A DNA stretch of 64,000 bases from Cacajao melanocephalus (Eukaryota; Chordata; Mammalia; Primates; Pitheciidae): positions 248,001-312,000 of the forward strand of contig CAUYLG010022157.1 of the NCBI GenBank assembly GCA_963573385.1. Reading direction: 5' to 3'. A model generated the notes under the pieces. That model made no database searches, had not been told where the DNA came from, and worked only from the letters and a program-made list of their open reading frames with translations. Below are positions 1-14,046 of the stretch, piece by piece; the first letter of the stretch is position 1; the number at the start of each line of letters is the position of its first letter. Both the position numbers and the translations under genes were made by a program.

Positions 1-1389
1 AGGATAGCTCCAGTGAATGAGGGACAGAGGCAAGATTCTAGCTCCATTCTGGCTTCAATGTGTTCTTCCTTGTTCTTTTCTCCTTTGCTGGTCACTCTGG
101 TCTATTTGGGAACTGGGCTCGTTGTCTTTGGCCAACTAACCTCTATCCCTGCCAGGGGGACTAAGCATGCTACCGAGTGCCCAGGCCCCCCACCTCCCAC
201 GTCCATATAGCCCTGAGCAAACCACTCAGATCTCTAAATGGCCGAGAGCAGCTTATGGTTCCATTCCAGATGGAGCAAAAGCACCACTAAGAACGTGCAG
301 ATGCAGCCTGAGACCCCCACCATGCCAGCCCCTAGCCCTAAAGCAGGCTGGTACCTCACACTGCTTTCAGAACGTTCCAAGACACTGCGGGTGTGAGGTC
401 TTCCAGGCAGGCACCAGCACCCACCAAGCTCGTCCTCAGAAAACAACTGGAGATACAGAAAGCAGGGCTGGAAAGAGACTAATTCCAGGACTGTCCTCAC
501 TAGCATATTCGAAATGAAGTAGAGCTTCAGGCAGCCGTGTTAGGTACGATGTGCCCATGAGAGTACACATTAACATGACAAAATTTGAGGAATGAACACA
601 CCATGGCCGTGCAGTGTCAAAGTCACGGCTCACTCGGGTGTTTCTGTGACAGAAGAGACAGAGTGTGGCACCAGTATTCCCTGTTGGGTTCTGTGTCTAC
701 AGCAGAGAGCTTTGGGGCTGCCCTCCCTCACAGAGCAGGCTTTTTGCAAATGCTCAGGTGGGGCTGGATATATATATTCGTAGAATCTTCTGGACCCATC
801 CAACCCAAAAGGTGGTGGTCCCGGAAGAGTAGTGGTGTATGTCAGAAGCTGGGGGAACGTGTGTCAAGGCAGACCCCTGGGCAGGCCTTCAGAGAGTCTG
901 ATTCAGCTGCTCTGGAAACACCGCTAAGGACTTGGCTTCTTCTGCTGTGAGCCAAGAGGAGGAAAGAAATCCCTCTCACTCTAGAACTACCTTTTTCTGC
1001 CTCAACCACCTTTTTTCTGTCTTTTAAAAAGCTTCAAATTTCTCTGCGCCTGTAGTGTTCATAAGTACTCTGTCATGCAACTTGGCTAGCTCAAGCCAGA
1101 GGCAACCAGAAAAAGCTCTGTCCGCGGCTGTCAACTCGGCCACTTCCCTCAACCGTGGCCCCTCATTCCTGCATTTGGGGGAGAGCCAGCGCAGCCCCAG
1201 GCACCGGCGGTGCTGACGGCGTGTATTCCCGGAGCTGCACACAGCACCGTCCCACTCTGCAGGGGAAGGGAAAATTCAGTGCTCTCCACGCGCTGGGTAT
1301 GTGTGCCAGGAAAGCCCTGAAAGTTTTGCTCACAGTGCTCGAAATGAAAGCAGCTGTTGATTCTGAGAGTGGCAGGTTTGACGACATTT

Positions 1390-2720
1390 GGAGTCCCCCT
1401 GTGTGAGAACAGAGAGACCCCTCGTGCTTCCTCCCTGCTGTCTGAGGAAGGGGGAGGAGGCTGGGGGTGGGGAGGCCCAGCCTCGCAGGGTTGCGTCTCT
1501 CTGGGCCTTCCCGAGGGAGGCAGTGCTGGCCCTCTCAGTCTTGCCACCGTGGCCGTGCGCGTGTGCTGGGCCAGCAGGAGCCAGGCCGATCCCGGCCACC
1601 GTGCCCACCACCTCAGGCAGGCCCCAGGCCGGGCCCTCTCCCTGCCCCTCGGGGGGACCGTGGTGTCGTGCTCCTTTGATATCTAAAAACCAGACCCTCA
1701 GCGCCCGAGCCCGGCGCAGATCCACGGCGCCCCTGAGAGCTCCCAGCCCCGGCCTCTCAGCGCTGGGTCTGGGGGCGGGTGCGGTTCGGGGGCAAGGGAC
1801 CGCAAGTGGGGGCGGGCGGCGGCGTGTGAGCAACTCGGATGGGAGATCACGCGCGATAACCCGGGCCCTGGATGGCAGCGCTCGACAGGAAACCTCGAGC
1901 GAGGAGCCAGCTGGGGGCCGGCGGGGCGGGGCTGCTGCTCCGGTAACCGCACGAGCGCCGCGGCTGGCGGCGACCCGGCACTGGGAGCCCACCCTGGCTG
2001 CACGGGGCGGAAGGGCCGGAGGTCCCTTCGAAGGCCCAGCCTCCTCTCCTCCTGTGGAGGGTGTCCTTCATGGGTGTGGTTTGTGACTTTGGGGCGGCGG
2101 TCCGGGGCCGCCTGAGCTTTGGCGTGGTGGGAGAGCTGCCCAGCCCGCAGTGCACCCGGCGTAGCTTTGACCTGGGCGGGACCCGAGCCGGACGCGGGGC
2201 GGCCAGGGCAGAGGAGTGGTGTGAGCGCGGCTCGGCAGGCTCAGGCTTGTCTCTTTAAAATCCCAGCGAAATGTTCATCTATAGGGTATCGGTGACGGTT
2301 TTAAAATCCAAGTGTCATTTCCTCTCCCAGCCTCCGAGAAGCTCGGTGCAGTGGGCAGTGGCTCGGCGGGGCGTCCTCCTGTGCCTTGCGCCCCGGGCAG
2401 CCGGCCTGCAGCGGGAGGGGCCAGGCGCGGTCACCACGGGGCGGAGGTTTGGCCCTGGCTTGGGGAGCTCCCGGCGGAGGCGGCTCGGGCTAGCAGATGG
2501 ATGCACAGGTTTCTGCTGCGGGGGCTCCAGGGGCTCTGAGGAGGCGCCCTCCACAGGGGCGGGCAGGACGGTTCCCAGAGGGAGGGCGACCAGCGAGGGC
2601 GGTAGGTGCCCTCCTGGCTCCCCTCCGCTCCTGGCCTGCCTTGCGTTCCCCAGGCAGCCTGAGCTGCCAAGGCCTAGAGGGTCTCCAGCTTACAGTTGCA
2701 ATAGGACTGACTCGGGGGAT
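1390..2720. promoter_or_regulatory. CpG-rich block in CD247 intron 1 with several GC boxes
   Basis: Strongly G+C-rich and dense in CpG compared with the surrounding intron. Sp1-type GC boxes are visible at 1771-1780 (gggggcgggt), 1809-1818 and 1921-1931 (gcggggcgggg). No TATA box is convincing, although tttaaaa occurs near 2254. It could be a CpG-island promoter, for an alternative CD247 first exon or an antisense RNA, or an enhancer. No splice-linked exon could be identified, so the function is inference from composition. Confidence 0.5.
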
Positions 2721-3039
2721 CAGGATCAGAAAACCACGTTCATCTCACTTGGCTGCTGGTGAAAGCATCTCGTCCCCATTATTAGATAATAATGACAATA
2801 GTGATCATGTTATTTACCAGCAGTAGCTGGTGTTCTGTGTTCTTATATAAGTGTAATCATATTCACCAAATACCGTTATCGTGAAAGTTTATAGCTGAGG
2901 TCCTTCCAAACCCCGGCAAGTTATCACCAACAATGTACTGAGCCAGGGCGCAAAAGGCTTGGCTAGATGGGCAACCTCTATGCCTCCACTCTCTACCCTC
3001 CAGAATCTTGCTGCACAGGCCTCCTTTGATTTAAGGGCT

Positions 3040-3960
3040 TATGTTATTTGTTTTGGTTTTGGTTGTTCAGTATTATAAATATTATATACCATCATAGTTA
3101 GTTTCAAACGCCACAAAAAGGTGTAAGGTGGAAAATAAGTAAAATTCACCCAGCCTCCCCCTCTCCTGGCTCCTCTGCAGAAGTAACCGCGGATGACATT
3201 TGTGTGTTTGTAGCCCTCCAGATAGACATATTTTTAACCTGTTTTTTCTTGTGGTAAAATATATACATCATGAAATTTTTATTTTTAAATGTAATTCAGT
3301 GTCATGAAATGCATTCACAATATTGTACAATCATCACCACTATCCATTTCCAGAACATTTTCACCATCCCAAACAGAAACTCCATCCAGATATATTTTTA
3401 TGTATATGTACATATATAGGCAGCCTACATGGTGTTTTTTTCATACACAAATGTCTAGAGCTTGCATTTTTTTTTTTTTTTTTTTTTTTTTGAGGCAGGG
3501 TCTCACTCTGTTGCCCAGGCTGGAGGGATTGCAGGGCGAGATCACAGCACTGCAGCCTCTCTGGCTCAGGGGATCCTCTCACCTAAACCTCCTGAGGTGC
3601 TGGGGCTACAGGTGTGTGCCACCACACCCAGCTAATTTTGTTATTGTTATTATTTGCAGAGACGGGTCTTGCTATGTCTTGAACTCCTGAGCTGAAGCAA
3701 TCCTCCAGCTTCAGCCTCCCAAAGTACTAGGATTACAGGCATGAGCCACTGTGCCTGGCCACCTTTTTAAAAACCTATCTTGAAGATCTTTCATGGTAGC
3801 ACATGAAGAACTATCTGTTGTGTTGTTACTTTTTTTTAGTGGTTGTATATGAATACATCAGAATTTATCGGGTTCCCAGTTGATGGCCGTTGACATTGTT
3901 TTCTCTGTATGCTGTTTGAGTTTATCCTCAGAATAAATTCTCAGAGAAATGGCAAAATCC
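3040..3960 (-). mobile_element. Old L1-like 3' sequence, interrupted by an Alu
   Basis: The flanks of the Alu at 3467-3760 read like antisense L1 3' sequence (for example catcccaaacagaaactcca, and the trinity of 'gatgg...acattg' spacing near 3885). Diverged; the family call is approximate. Confidence 0.4.
3467..3760 (-). mobile_element. AluJ-like element
   Basis: Antisense Alu: a T run from 3467, then gaggcagggtctcactctg through to gtgcctggcc. The right part (gacgggtcttgctatgtctt) is AluJ-like and diverged. Confidence 0.9.
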
Positions 3961-4034
3961 TGCCTGGAATTTTCACATAAGGGGTGTGCTCAAAAGTAGG
4001 TTTTTTTGAAATGGTGCTAATTTTCAAGAGCAAA

Positions 4035-4265
4035 ACTTGAGGGCAGTATGCTGTGTGAGAAAGAACAAAGACTCGGCAAGACCTGGCCTCTTGTCCCGGC
4101 TCTGACACAAGAGCGGTGTGACTGCGGGAGAGTTCCTTCACCTCCCAGACCTTTAGTCTCTTTATTGGCAAAGTGGAGCAAATAAGATCTGCCCGGCTTA
4201 CCTCACTCAATTGTTGTTAGGATCAAATGGAATAAAAAATATAAAAGGGTTTTGTAAACTGAGAG
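4035..4265 (+). mobile_element. MIR remnant
   Basis: MIR-like order of motifs: cccggctctgacac, gtgtgactgcgg, cctttagtctctttattggc, then ttgttaggatcaaatgg. Ancient and degenerate. Confidence 0.55.
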
Positions 4266-4379
4266 TGTGGAGCGAAAGTTTGGCATGACCGTGATTGTTA
4301 CAGCGTCAGTCCCTGGAGTCGGCCAGAGAAAGCTGCATGTCCAAGCTGGCATCAAGAGGTGAGAATAAGTGTCTTTCTC

Positions 4380-4500
4380 TCTGTCTATGATATATATATA
4401 CACACACACATTGCTCTCTATGTATATGTGTACACATGCAGACATACATGTATTCTATTTGTGTATATACACATATGTACACAAATGTGTGTGTATGTAT
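4380..4500. repeat. TA/CA-rich low-complexity stretch
   Basis: Alternating purine-pyrimidine dinucleotides (tatatata, cacacaca, gtgtgtatgtat) interspersed over about 120 bases. Confidence 0.7.
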
Positions 4501-4950
4501 AGCTTATACTCTATGTGCCTGGCATATAGCTGTCTGCTAATGTGAGGGACTTGTCCGCTGACCCCAGGGGGCTGTTGGTGGAATGAGTGGAGGGAACTGA
4601 AACATGCAACCTGCTTGCCAAAGGAGGTCACTTGCCTGTCATTGTTTACTCCCAGAGTGTGGCTGCAGGCATCGTCCCCTCCCTCATGTTTCCTTAGCAC
4701 CGTGTGCCCCTCTCTTGTGGGATGAGCTATTTCCTTGCCCACCTCTCTGCTCAGTTGGGAGGCTACATCTGTGTCTGTCACCTCCACCTTCACTGCCCAG
4801 CTCAGTGGGTGGCATCTTCTCTTAGTAAGCATGGCCACCACGTGACTTCTCCTGAGGCGTCTCTCCTTGGCTCGTAGGTGGCCATTTCCCCTTGTGTTTA
4901 CATTGTCTTCACGGCGTCTTCTCCTGGCACATAACTGTGTCCTAATCTCA

Positions 4951-5533
<583 letters not shown>

Positions 5534-6368
5534 ATTGAGGCTTAGTGATTATTGTGTGCTAATGGATGAAGAAGGAGCAAAAGAGTGGATGGGTTTCATC
5601 CCTCAGGACAAAGGACCACTTTCTGGGTGGTTTATGGGGCAAGAGTAGGAAGTGCTTGTTTTGGGGGGCCAGGGGAAGAAAAGATAAAGATGGCTGCATT
5701 TGGCTGAATGCAGACAGGTAAAAGAGGCTGGCAGCAGAGCCTGGATTTTAGGGCTGATTTGAAGCCTGTCTTGGGGCTTGCTAGGGCATCTCTAGCTAGC
5801 CCAGGGGCCCAAGGCAACTGTGAACCTTGCCTTGTTCCAATCGGCTTTAATTTTTTATTTGAAGTGTTATTGCCATTTTAAAAATAAAAAGATAATGTGT
5901 CCTTGTCAAAAGAGAAAACGCTGCAGCTGTTCTCCATCTCATTCAGAGTAAAAGCCACTGGCTGAGGAAGTTCTACCTAATACCCTCACCCGCTTGTTGC
6001 CCTCTCTCCTGGTCTCCTAGAACTTCCCCTCATTCACGCCACCCTGGTCACACCCTTCCTTGCAGTTCAGAGACTCCTGGCAAGGGTCCACCATCACAGC
6101 TGTTTCTCTGCCCAGAGTGCCCTTCCCCCACAGATCCGCACAGCTGAAGCCGCCTCTGACCACCTGTGAAAAACAGGAGGCATCTCTTTGTCACTTCATA
6201 CTTTCATTTCCTTGGCTAGCATTGAGACTGAGTGTGTCTTTTTATACGTTTGTAAGTAATTTGTTTTTCTTTCTCTGAGAATTGCCTATTTATATCTTTT
6301 GCTGACTTATCTCTTGGATCGTTAGTCTTAGCTTTCATTTTTTAAAGTATTATTTTATTTATTTACTT

Positions 6369-6653
6369 ATTTTTTTGAGAAAGGGTCTCACTCTATCACC
6401 CAGGCTGGAGTGCAGTGACACGGTCAGGGCCCACTGCAGTTTCAACCTCCTGAACTCAAGTGATCCTCCCACCTCAGCCTCCTGAGTAGCTGGGACTAAA
6501 GCGTGCACCATCATGCCCAGCTAATTATTTTATTTTAGAGGCAGAGTCTTGCTATGTTGCCCAGGCTGGTCTCTAACTCCTGGGCTCAAGCAATCCTGCT
6601 AGCTTGGCCACCCCAAGTGTTGAGATTACAGGCCTGAGCCACCGCACCCAGCC
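6369..6653 (-). mobile_element. AluJ-like element
   Basis: T run, gagaaagggtctcactctat, through ccaccgcacccagcc. Diverged antisense Alu. Confidence 0.88.
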
Positions 6654-6654
6654 C

Positions 6655-7405
<751 letters not shown>

Positions 7406-7696
7406 GTCAGGCGTGGCTCACACCTGTAATCCCAGCACTTTGGGAGGCCGGGGCAGGTGGATTACCTGAGGTCAGGAGTTTGAGACCAGCCTGGCCAATA
7501 CGGTGAAACCCCATCTCTACAAAAAATAGCTAGGCATGGTGGCAGGTGCCTGTAATCCCAGCTACTTGGGAGACTGAGGCAGGAGAATTGCTTGAACCTG
7601 GGAGGCAGAGGTTGCAGTGAGTGAGCCAAGATCACGCCATTGTACTCCAGCCTGGGCAACAGAGTGAGATTCTGTCTTAAAAAAAAAAAAAAAAAA
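7406..7696 (+). mobile_element. Alu element (AluS-like)
   Basis: Sense Alu, ggtcaggcgtggctcacacc to a poly(A) tail ending near 7696. It lies about 190 bases from the opposite-strand Alu at 6928-7217 and forms an inverted pair with it. Confidence 0.93.
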
Positions 7697-7945
7697 GGAA
7701 AGAAAAATCACCAAGTATTGCTCAAAACATAACTTTAATGGAAATAAAAATACAGGAAGGAAAACATTTGCTTGTATTGTTGCTACCCCTAAGAAACCAC
7801 ACAGCCCTGTTCTTCCCTCTTCCACTGGAACCCTTGTCTATGGGAATACATAATTTGTAGGTAGTTTTGAACAAACTATCCAGTCTTACAATGAAACATG
7901 AATATTTGAAATCCAACACTGAGGAGATAATTGAGGCTGTGGCAA

Positions 7946-8160
7946 TTTTTATTTGTTTATGAGATGGAGTCTCACTCCATCACCCAGGCTGGAGTGCAGT
8001 GGCGCAATCTCGGCTCACGGCAACCACCGCCTCCTGGATTCAAGTGATTCTCTTGCCTCAGCCTCTCGAGTAGCTGGGATTGTAGATTCCTGCCACCACA
8101 CCGGGTGAATTTTTTTGAATTTTTAGTAGAGATGGGTTTCACCATGTTGGCCAGGCTGGT
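7946..8160 (-). mobile_element. 5'-truncated Alu
   Basis: Antisense Alu from the degenerate T-rich tail and gagatggagtctcactccat to ttggccaggctggt at 8160, where the Alu sequence stops abruptly. Confidence 0.88.
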
Positions 8161-8477
8161 AGCAAAGAGAGTAGTAAAACATGATATGGTGCCATTAAAT
8201 TAGCTGGAGTTCTTCTGTAGGTCAGGGTGATTGAGGTATCTCCAGCGGGTCACTGCTGTGAGCACTGGGCAGTATGAGTCCTGGCCTCACATTTGGTAGC
8301 AGGTCCTCTGTATTTGTCAACCCCCCAGGCCTGGCAGCCCTCAAAAAAAGAAAGCTAATTGCAGAGTCAAGAATATCACCTGCTCTAATGATTCAATCCT
8401 CGGAGAAAGGAGGACTCCACAGCCTGGTGGGGACCCCTCTCCCCGGCTCTGAGGATCAGCAAGTCATTCAAGGGCAG

Positions 8478-8680
8478 TACCAAGTGGTGGTTAAGACCTG
8501 GACGGTGGATCCAGACGGGCCTGGGTTCAACCGTGGCTCTAGTTGTTAGGCATGTTATTAATCTCTCTGAGCCTCAGTTTCCCTAGCTGTGACATCAGAG
8601 TCACTGTGAGGACTGAATGAGAAAACTCATATATGTGGTTCCTGGCTCAGAATAAATCTTCAACCAGTGTTAATAACTAT
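8478..8680 (+). mobile_element. MIR remnant
   Basis: gtggttaagacctgg, cctgggttcaaccgtggctc, ctctgagcctcagtttccc and gaggactgaatgag appear in MIR order. Confidence 0.75.
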
Positions 8681-9509
8681 TACTCTGTGTGTCTACCCTA
8701 TACCTTTTCTGAGGCAGTGAAAGTTAGTTATCAATGAAAGGGAGCAGGCTGCTGAGGGGGTGGTCTGGGTGCCTCGATGCTGTGGTCAATGAGTTGGCAT
8801 CACACCCAGCACCCTGCCCAACACAAGCACTCCCCTCCCTGGAGCTGCTGCCACTGCCTTCCTAAGAACAGTGACTTCCTGTTTTCTAAGTTCTTACCCT
8901 GCAGTGTCATCACCAGTTGTGCCTGAGCCTGGGGGTGGAGCTGGGCAGCAGCAGGACTCAGGGCTCAAGGTTGGGGGCTCAAAGGAAGAAAGGTCGGGAG
9001 TAGGAAGCTGGCCACTCCTACCTGGATCATGAGTTACTGTGATTGTTATTGATTCCATTAGTGCCCAGCAACTGAGCACTTACCAGGTACCAAGCCCTTC
9101 CCATTTGAATGTCATACACCCTGGGAGGTCACTGTGATTACTCGGTGATCACACAGTAGCAAAGCCAGGACTTGGACAGCAGTTGTCTGCCTTCATAGGA
9201 TTTACTGTAACCTGCTGGACTTCCTATTAAAGTGGAAACAAGCTGGAAGGGGTGAGGTTTGAAAGGCTGCCCTATAGAAATTGGAGGATCTGTGTGATTT
9301 GTGCTTCTGAAGGCAGAACTAGGTTCAAAGTTTTTTTACTCTGAAAATTAAAGCTCTTCAGCAGTGGTTGGTGGGTGCTGAGCTTCCTGTCACCCAAGAT
9401 ATTCAAGCAGAAGCCAGAAGTGCCTACCAAAAAGGGAATTCCTGAAGAGCTGAGCAGCTCTCTATATGAGAGGAATCCCAGAGACACTGCGGCAATGTAG
9501 AGAGAGAAG

Positions 9510-9690
9510 GGACTTTGCATCAGATGCACTCAGAAAATTTCTAGCCATGTGACTGGTCGGAGCTGCAATTTCATCATCTGCAAAATAGAATTGATAATCT
9601 GCCCATATTGTGCAAGGTTGTTCTGAGGATTAAGCCAGTTCACGCTCGTGCAAAGAGTTCTCTAAACTGTGTGCTTTGTGCATGTGTCAC
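9510..9690 (+). mobile_element. MIR remnant
   Basis: ccatgtgactggtcgg, tttcatcatctgcaaaatag and ttctgaggattaagcc appear in MIR order. Confidence 0.6.
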
Positions 9691-9724
9691 ATCGTTATCA
9701 TTTTGTGACATGAGGAGTTCTCAG

Positions 9725-10090
9725 AAATCTGCACACTGCTGAGCTCCTACTGTGTGCCAGGCACTTTGTACATATCCATGATCTGTTTTTATCTTCACAC
9801 ACCCCTGAAGAGTGGGTATCCCTATCCTGTGCTGGGGGACCTGGCCAGGATCTGTCCCCAACCCTGGCATGATAGGGTGGGAGGTGGGAAGGCCGTCCCC
9901 TGTTGCCACTGCCTGTACCTACGGAACCTCTCAGCATGAGCCACTGTGCGCAGCACCCCACACACTTTACCTCATTGCTCTGCACCCATGAAGTCAGTCT
10001 TGTCAAAGCCCTTTTGCAGATAGGAGAACTGAAGCTCAGAGAGGTTAAGAAAGCTGCTCCAAACCAATAATGTGGGCAGATTCCACATTT
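9725..10090 (-). mobile_element. MIR-family remnants, minus strand
   Basis: tactgtgtgccaggcacttt near 9748, then, after unrelated sequence, cagataggagaactgaagct and cagagaggttaag near 10016-10045. Two fragments, possibly of different copies. Confidence 0.5.
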
Positions 10091-10384
10091 GAGTCTTCGA
10101 GTCTTTCTGACTCAAAGGCTTGTGTTCTTTGCTCTTCTCTAACCCTACGATGTGCTGGTGGGGAGGGGAAACGGGCAAGTGACACTGTAAGGCACGATCT
10201 GTGCTTGCCAGAGCCCCTGGTGGGGGAGGACTCGAAGTGAACATTTACAAGCTGCTGTGACTAAGTGCCAAAACTGGACAAAATGGCAAGGGCTGTGGAT
10301 TCAGAGACAGGTGGAAACTCTGGGTCCTGTGCCCACAGGTCAGGTGCATTGAAGGCAGAAGGCTAGGAGAAGTACCTGGAGCCA

Positions 10385-10550
10385 GGAGACCCAGGAATTC
10401 CCTTCCAGCTTTGCCACTAACCAGCTTTGCCACCTTCACCAAGGTGTTCTTGGTGAAGTTGCTTCATTCCTCTGATCTCAGTTTATCCACCTGTGAATTG
10501 GGCCCAATAATAGCCTCCTGTTTGTCTCCTGGCACTCATAAGAATCAAAC
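10385..10550 (+). mobile_element. MIR remnant
   Basis: agctttgccactaaccagct, tctgatctcagtttatccac and the tail ggcccaataatagcctc. It contains a short internal repeat of ccagctttgccac. Confidence 0.5.
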
Positions 10551-11210
10551 TCCATCAGACACAGGAAGTCACTTTAAAAGCAGAAACTGAGTTGGATGTG
10601 AGGGAGTCCTGCAACAGGATTTGCTGGAGGAGGAGGAAGAGGGCACCAGCGTGTATTTGCAGCCTCAGGGTATGGCAGGACCAGGTTGATTAAGGCCTGA
10701 TTCCTGTTAGCAGAAGTTCACAGTCTGGCTCAGAAACAGACAGACAAACAACACAATTCAAATAAATCTTGCCCAGAGAAACCAAATTCTGTAAGGACAG
10801 GTGTGCCTCCCCCAGGGTGCCCTCTGGGGATTCAGAATCTTCCTGTTAATGGTCAGTGCCATGAGACTTCCTGAACTCTCAGGGCTTTTATGAAGATGGC
10901 AAAAGGCTGTATAGGGATGGAGAGGCTCACTGTCACTAATTAGACTCATAACACTTAGATACAACGATCCATATACTTAGATACTCTGTGATCATCTCTG
11001 GCTGCCCCAGAGCCGCCTCTGGGTGTCTCACTTGGCCTATTCCTGGTATCCTGCTACAGGGCAGGCAGACTCCAGCTTATTGTGCATGGGCTTGCAGTAG
11101 AAACCATGGCAATAACAATAGGTGGCATGATGGAACGCATACTCTTATGGGTCCTTTACCTCATAATAATTATGTTATTTGATTCTAACCTCATAAGAAG
11201 TGTCATATTT

Positions 11211-11494
11211 GGTCAGCCATGGTGGCTCACATCTGTAATCCCAGCACTTTGGGAGGCCAAGGTGGGTGGATCACTTGCGGTCAGGAGTTTAAGACCAGCC
11301 TGGCCAACATGGCAAAATCCCATCTCTACTAAAAATACAAAAATTAGCTGGGCGTGGTGGTGGGTGCCTGTATTCTCAACTACTCGGGAGGCTGAGGCAG
11401 AAGAATCACTTGAACCCAGGAGGCAGAGGTTGCAGTGAGCTGAGATTGCACCAGTGCACTCTGCCAGGGTGACAGAAAAAAAAAAAAAAGAAAA
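11211..11494 (+). mobile_element. Alu element (AluS-like)
   Basis: Sense Alu, ggtcagccatggtggctcac to a poly(A) tail. A short deletion removes part of the cactccagcctgg region near 11458. Confidence 0.9.
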
Positions 11495-11519
11495 GGTATA
11501 TTTAATACTCACCTCCATC

Positions 11520-11630
11520 TAGTGAGACAGATAGTATTGTTACCCCTTTTTACAGATGAGAAAACCAAGGCTTAGAGAAGTTCAACCATACAGTTCTCAC
11601 ATGCAGTGTGTAAAAAGGATCAAAGCTTTA
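11520..11630 (-). mobile_element. MIR remnant
   Basis: ttacagatgagaaaaccaag and gcttagagaagttcaac, the common antisense MIR signature. Confidence 0.55.
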
Positions 11631-12259
11631 ACTTTGTTTCTTCTATCTGTTTGACAGAAATTTACATTTACATTTATTGTACTCCATGGCTGTATCTCTA
11701 CGGAAGGTCGGGCTTCCCTCTCACATGCTCTGGCACCTGTAATGATTTAGCTCTGAATCTCAATCCATTCATGGCCACTCAATGAAGTCCCCATGCCCAG
11801 GTTCCACCCCAGGCCACTTAAGCCAGAGCCTCAGGGCAGAGGGCAGTGGATTGAGAGTCTGTGTGAGAACCCTCTGTCAGTCTCTGGGGCTCCTTTCAAA
11901 TGCTGAGGTTCTCCTGGGTGCTGTGAATCTGGGGCAGGGATCAGGAACATGAAATAAAACAGCTTCCCCACGTACAGGAAAGTAGCTACCATGTAATGCC
12001 CTGAAACCTCCTAGGAAGCAGCTGTTGGTCCCTTTGGGATGGAATTGGTAAAAATATGAAGAAGGTGCAGGAGTGGGCAGAGGGAAGAAGCCAGGACCAA
12101 GGAGAGAGTGGCAATGTGGTGCCTTTGAGCTGGCATCCTGCAAAACTGTCTTCTGTCCAGGAAGCCTCTACACCTTATGTGTGGCCTCCAGAGCTAAGCC
12201 TTAAGCTCCATGAGGGTAGGGACTCGGACAACTTGACCTAAATATCAGACATCATTTTC

Positions 12260-12425
12260 TTTTGACTCTCATCATAACCCTTAAGATAGATATGATTACC
12301 CTCCATTTTATAGATGAAGAAACTGAGGCCCAGAGAGGGAAGGCAGTTGTGCAAGACCACACAGCTAGTAAGTGGCAGGGGAAGAACTCAAACCCACCTG
12401 CACCCAATCCAGAGTTCGTTCCATT
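12260..12425 (-). mobile_element. MIR remnant
   Basis: tagatgaagaaactgaggcc, cagagagggaagg and cacacagctagtaagtggca in antisense MIR order, one of the better preserved copies. Confidence 0.75.
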
Positions 12426-13904
12426 TCAATAGTTCGGGCACAGAGCAGATGCCTGATGAATAGTTAATCAATTGCATAACTGAATCAGGTCTTGCATCCC
12501 TGCATGGAGCTTTCTGGGCCATGACGGTCTTCCTCAGGTCCATCTCTCCCAGCATAGGCACAGTGGGACTGAGGAGAGGGAGGGTCCTACATAGGGAATT
12601 ATGTTGGGGTCAATATCCTCTTCTCCCAACCGCACACAGCACACTTGTCATAAGTCATAACACTATGCTGAAGGAAGAAGGGAGGGAAAGAGGGAACTTG
12701 TTTATATTACTTATCTCAGGGAGGTGCCCAATCCCCCTGCCCCAGTCCTGTGCTGAGTCTGCACAACACAAAGAAGTATTTCTTATTTGTGGTAAATTTA
12801 CTGCCCAGTAATTTTTCTGTTCTAATTTTCTGTGACAAGCAGCTGAGTGATTTTCTCCTGGCTTTTTTTCTGAGTCTCAACCAGTCCCATAAATCACCAC
12901 TGTTAGCTCCTCCGCAGTCCTAACAGCAAAAAGTCACTCCAGCTTTGGTAGCCTTCATTGGGGGTTGGCTTGTCCCCCAGAGGCCTTTAGATCCTCCCTA
13001 GGTCGGCGAGGGCCGCCAGCACTGCCTTGGGGCCGGAGGGCAGGCACACCTGGGCTGGACCCAGCATCTTCCCCATCGCTGAAGCCCAGCCCTGAAAAAT
13101 TCCGTGATATCGAGTGACTATGCCCTGCACTCTGATACCGGGGCCGGAGGAAGAGGCAACAGTGAAAATGCAGCCATTGGCCTCGGTGCTTGCAGCCTGG
13201 ATGGAGGGCATCTGAGTCCTCCTAAGTTATGTTTGTAGAGTGCTTTGAGGGATACAGGCTCTTGGACCGACATCCTCTCATGTTTTCCTCCAGGGCTCAG
13301 GTGGTGGGACAGTCTGATTTCAACAGGTGTTGAGTGGAGGGGTAGAGCGCAGACCTGGAAGAGGATCTGGCTCAAAAGGCAAGGGGGTAGAAGAATTGGA
13401 TGTGTTCAAGGAAGAATGGGGTGTAAAAGACAGGAGCAGGAGAGACAGGGTGGCACTAAGGTGTGGTCTTCTCAGGCCTGGACTGGTGACAGAACCTAAC
13501 ACTCTGGACAAGGAGTTTGGACTCTTGTCCGAGTGGCTGGGTTATCAGTGGTCTCTGGTCAGGGTCTGTGGGAAGTTTGCAGAGATCAGCTGCCTGGGGG
13601 CAAGAGGGGTCTTGAATTAGGGTTGAAGTCAAAAGTTCAGGGACAGAGGGATTCAGGGTGGTGGGGGTGTGGGTGCTAGGGCTGCCTTTGAATCATCTGC
13701 TTCCATGACTCGTCGGGGAGGCCAAAATGTTGCTGGCATGGAGGGATAGGCAGGGCTGGCTCAGGGGCAGGGAGGGGACAAGAACTGCCAGGGATCAGTC
13801 CTGCACTGCCTCTCACTGTGTGCTCTGAACCTGAAGCCTCGGTGCCTCCTTGTCCCAGTGTGGGTGGCAGGGGGATCTGATGAAGATTACATTTAAGGCA
13901 GTGT

Positions 13905-14030
13905 CTGAAGAAATGTTAGTTTTCACCCTGTTCAACAGGAGAGGCAGCTGACAGGGTACATCACCTGCTCCAAATCACACAGCTAGCAAGAATGACGGCA
14001 CTCCCACATACGGCCTCCACTCCCTCTGCC
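13905..14030 (-). mobile_element. MIR remnant
   Basis: aacaggagaggcagctgaca and caaatcacacagctagcaag in antisense MIR order. Confidence 0.5.
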
Positions 14031-14046
14031 CTAATGTGTCTGAAGG

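Noticed and set aside
1330..2086. Long overlapping open frames (220 and 232 codons) on both strands
   Set aside because: They lie in GC-rich, stop-poor DNA, show no domain or splice pattern, and overlap each other in opposite frames.
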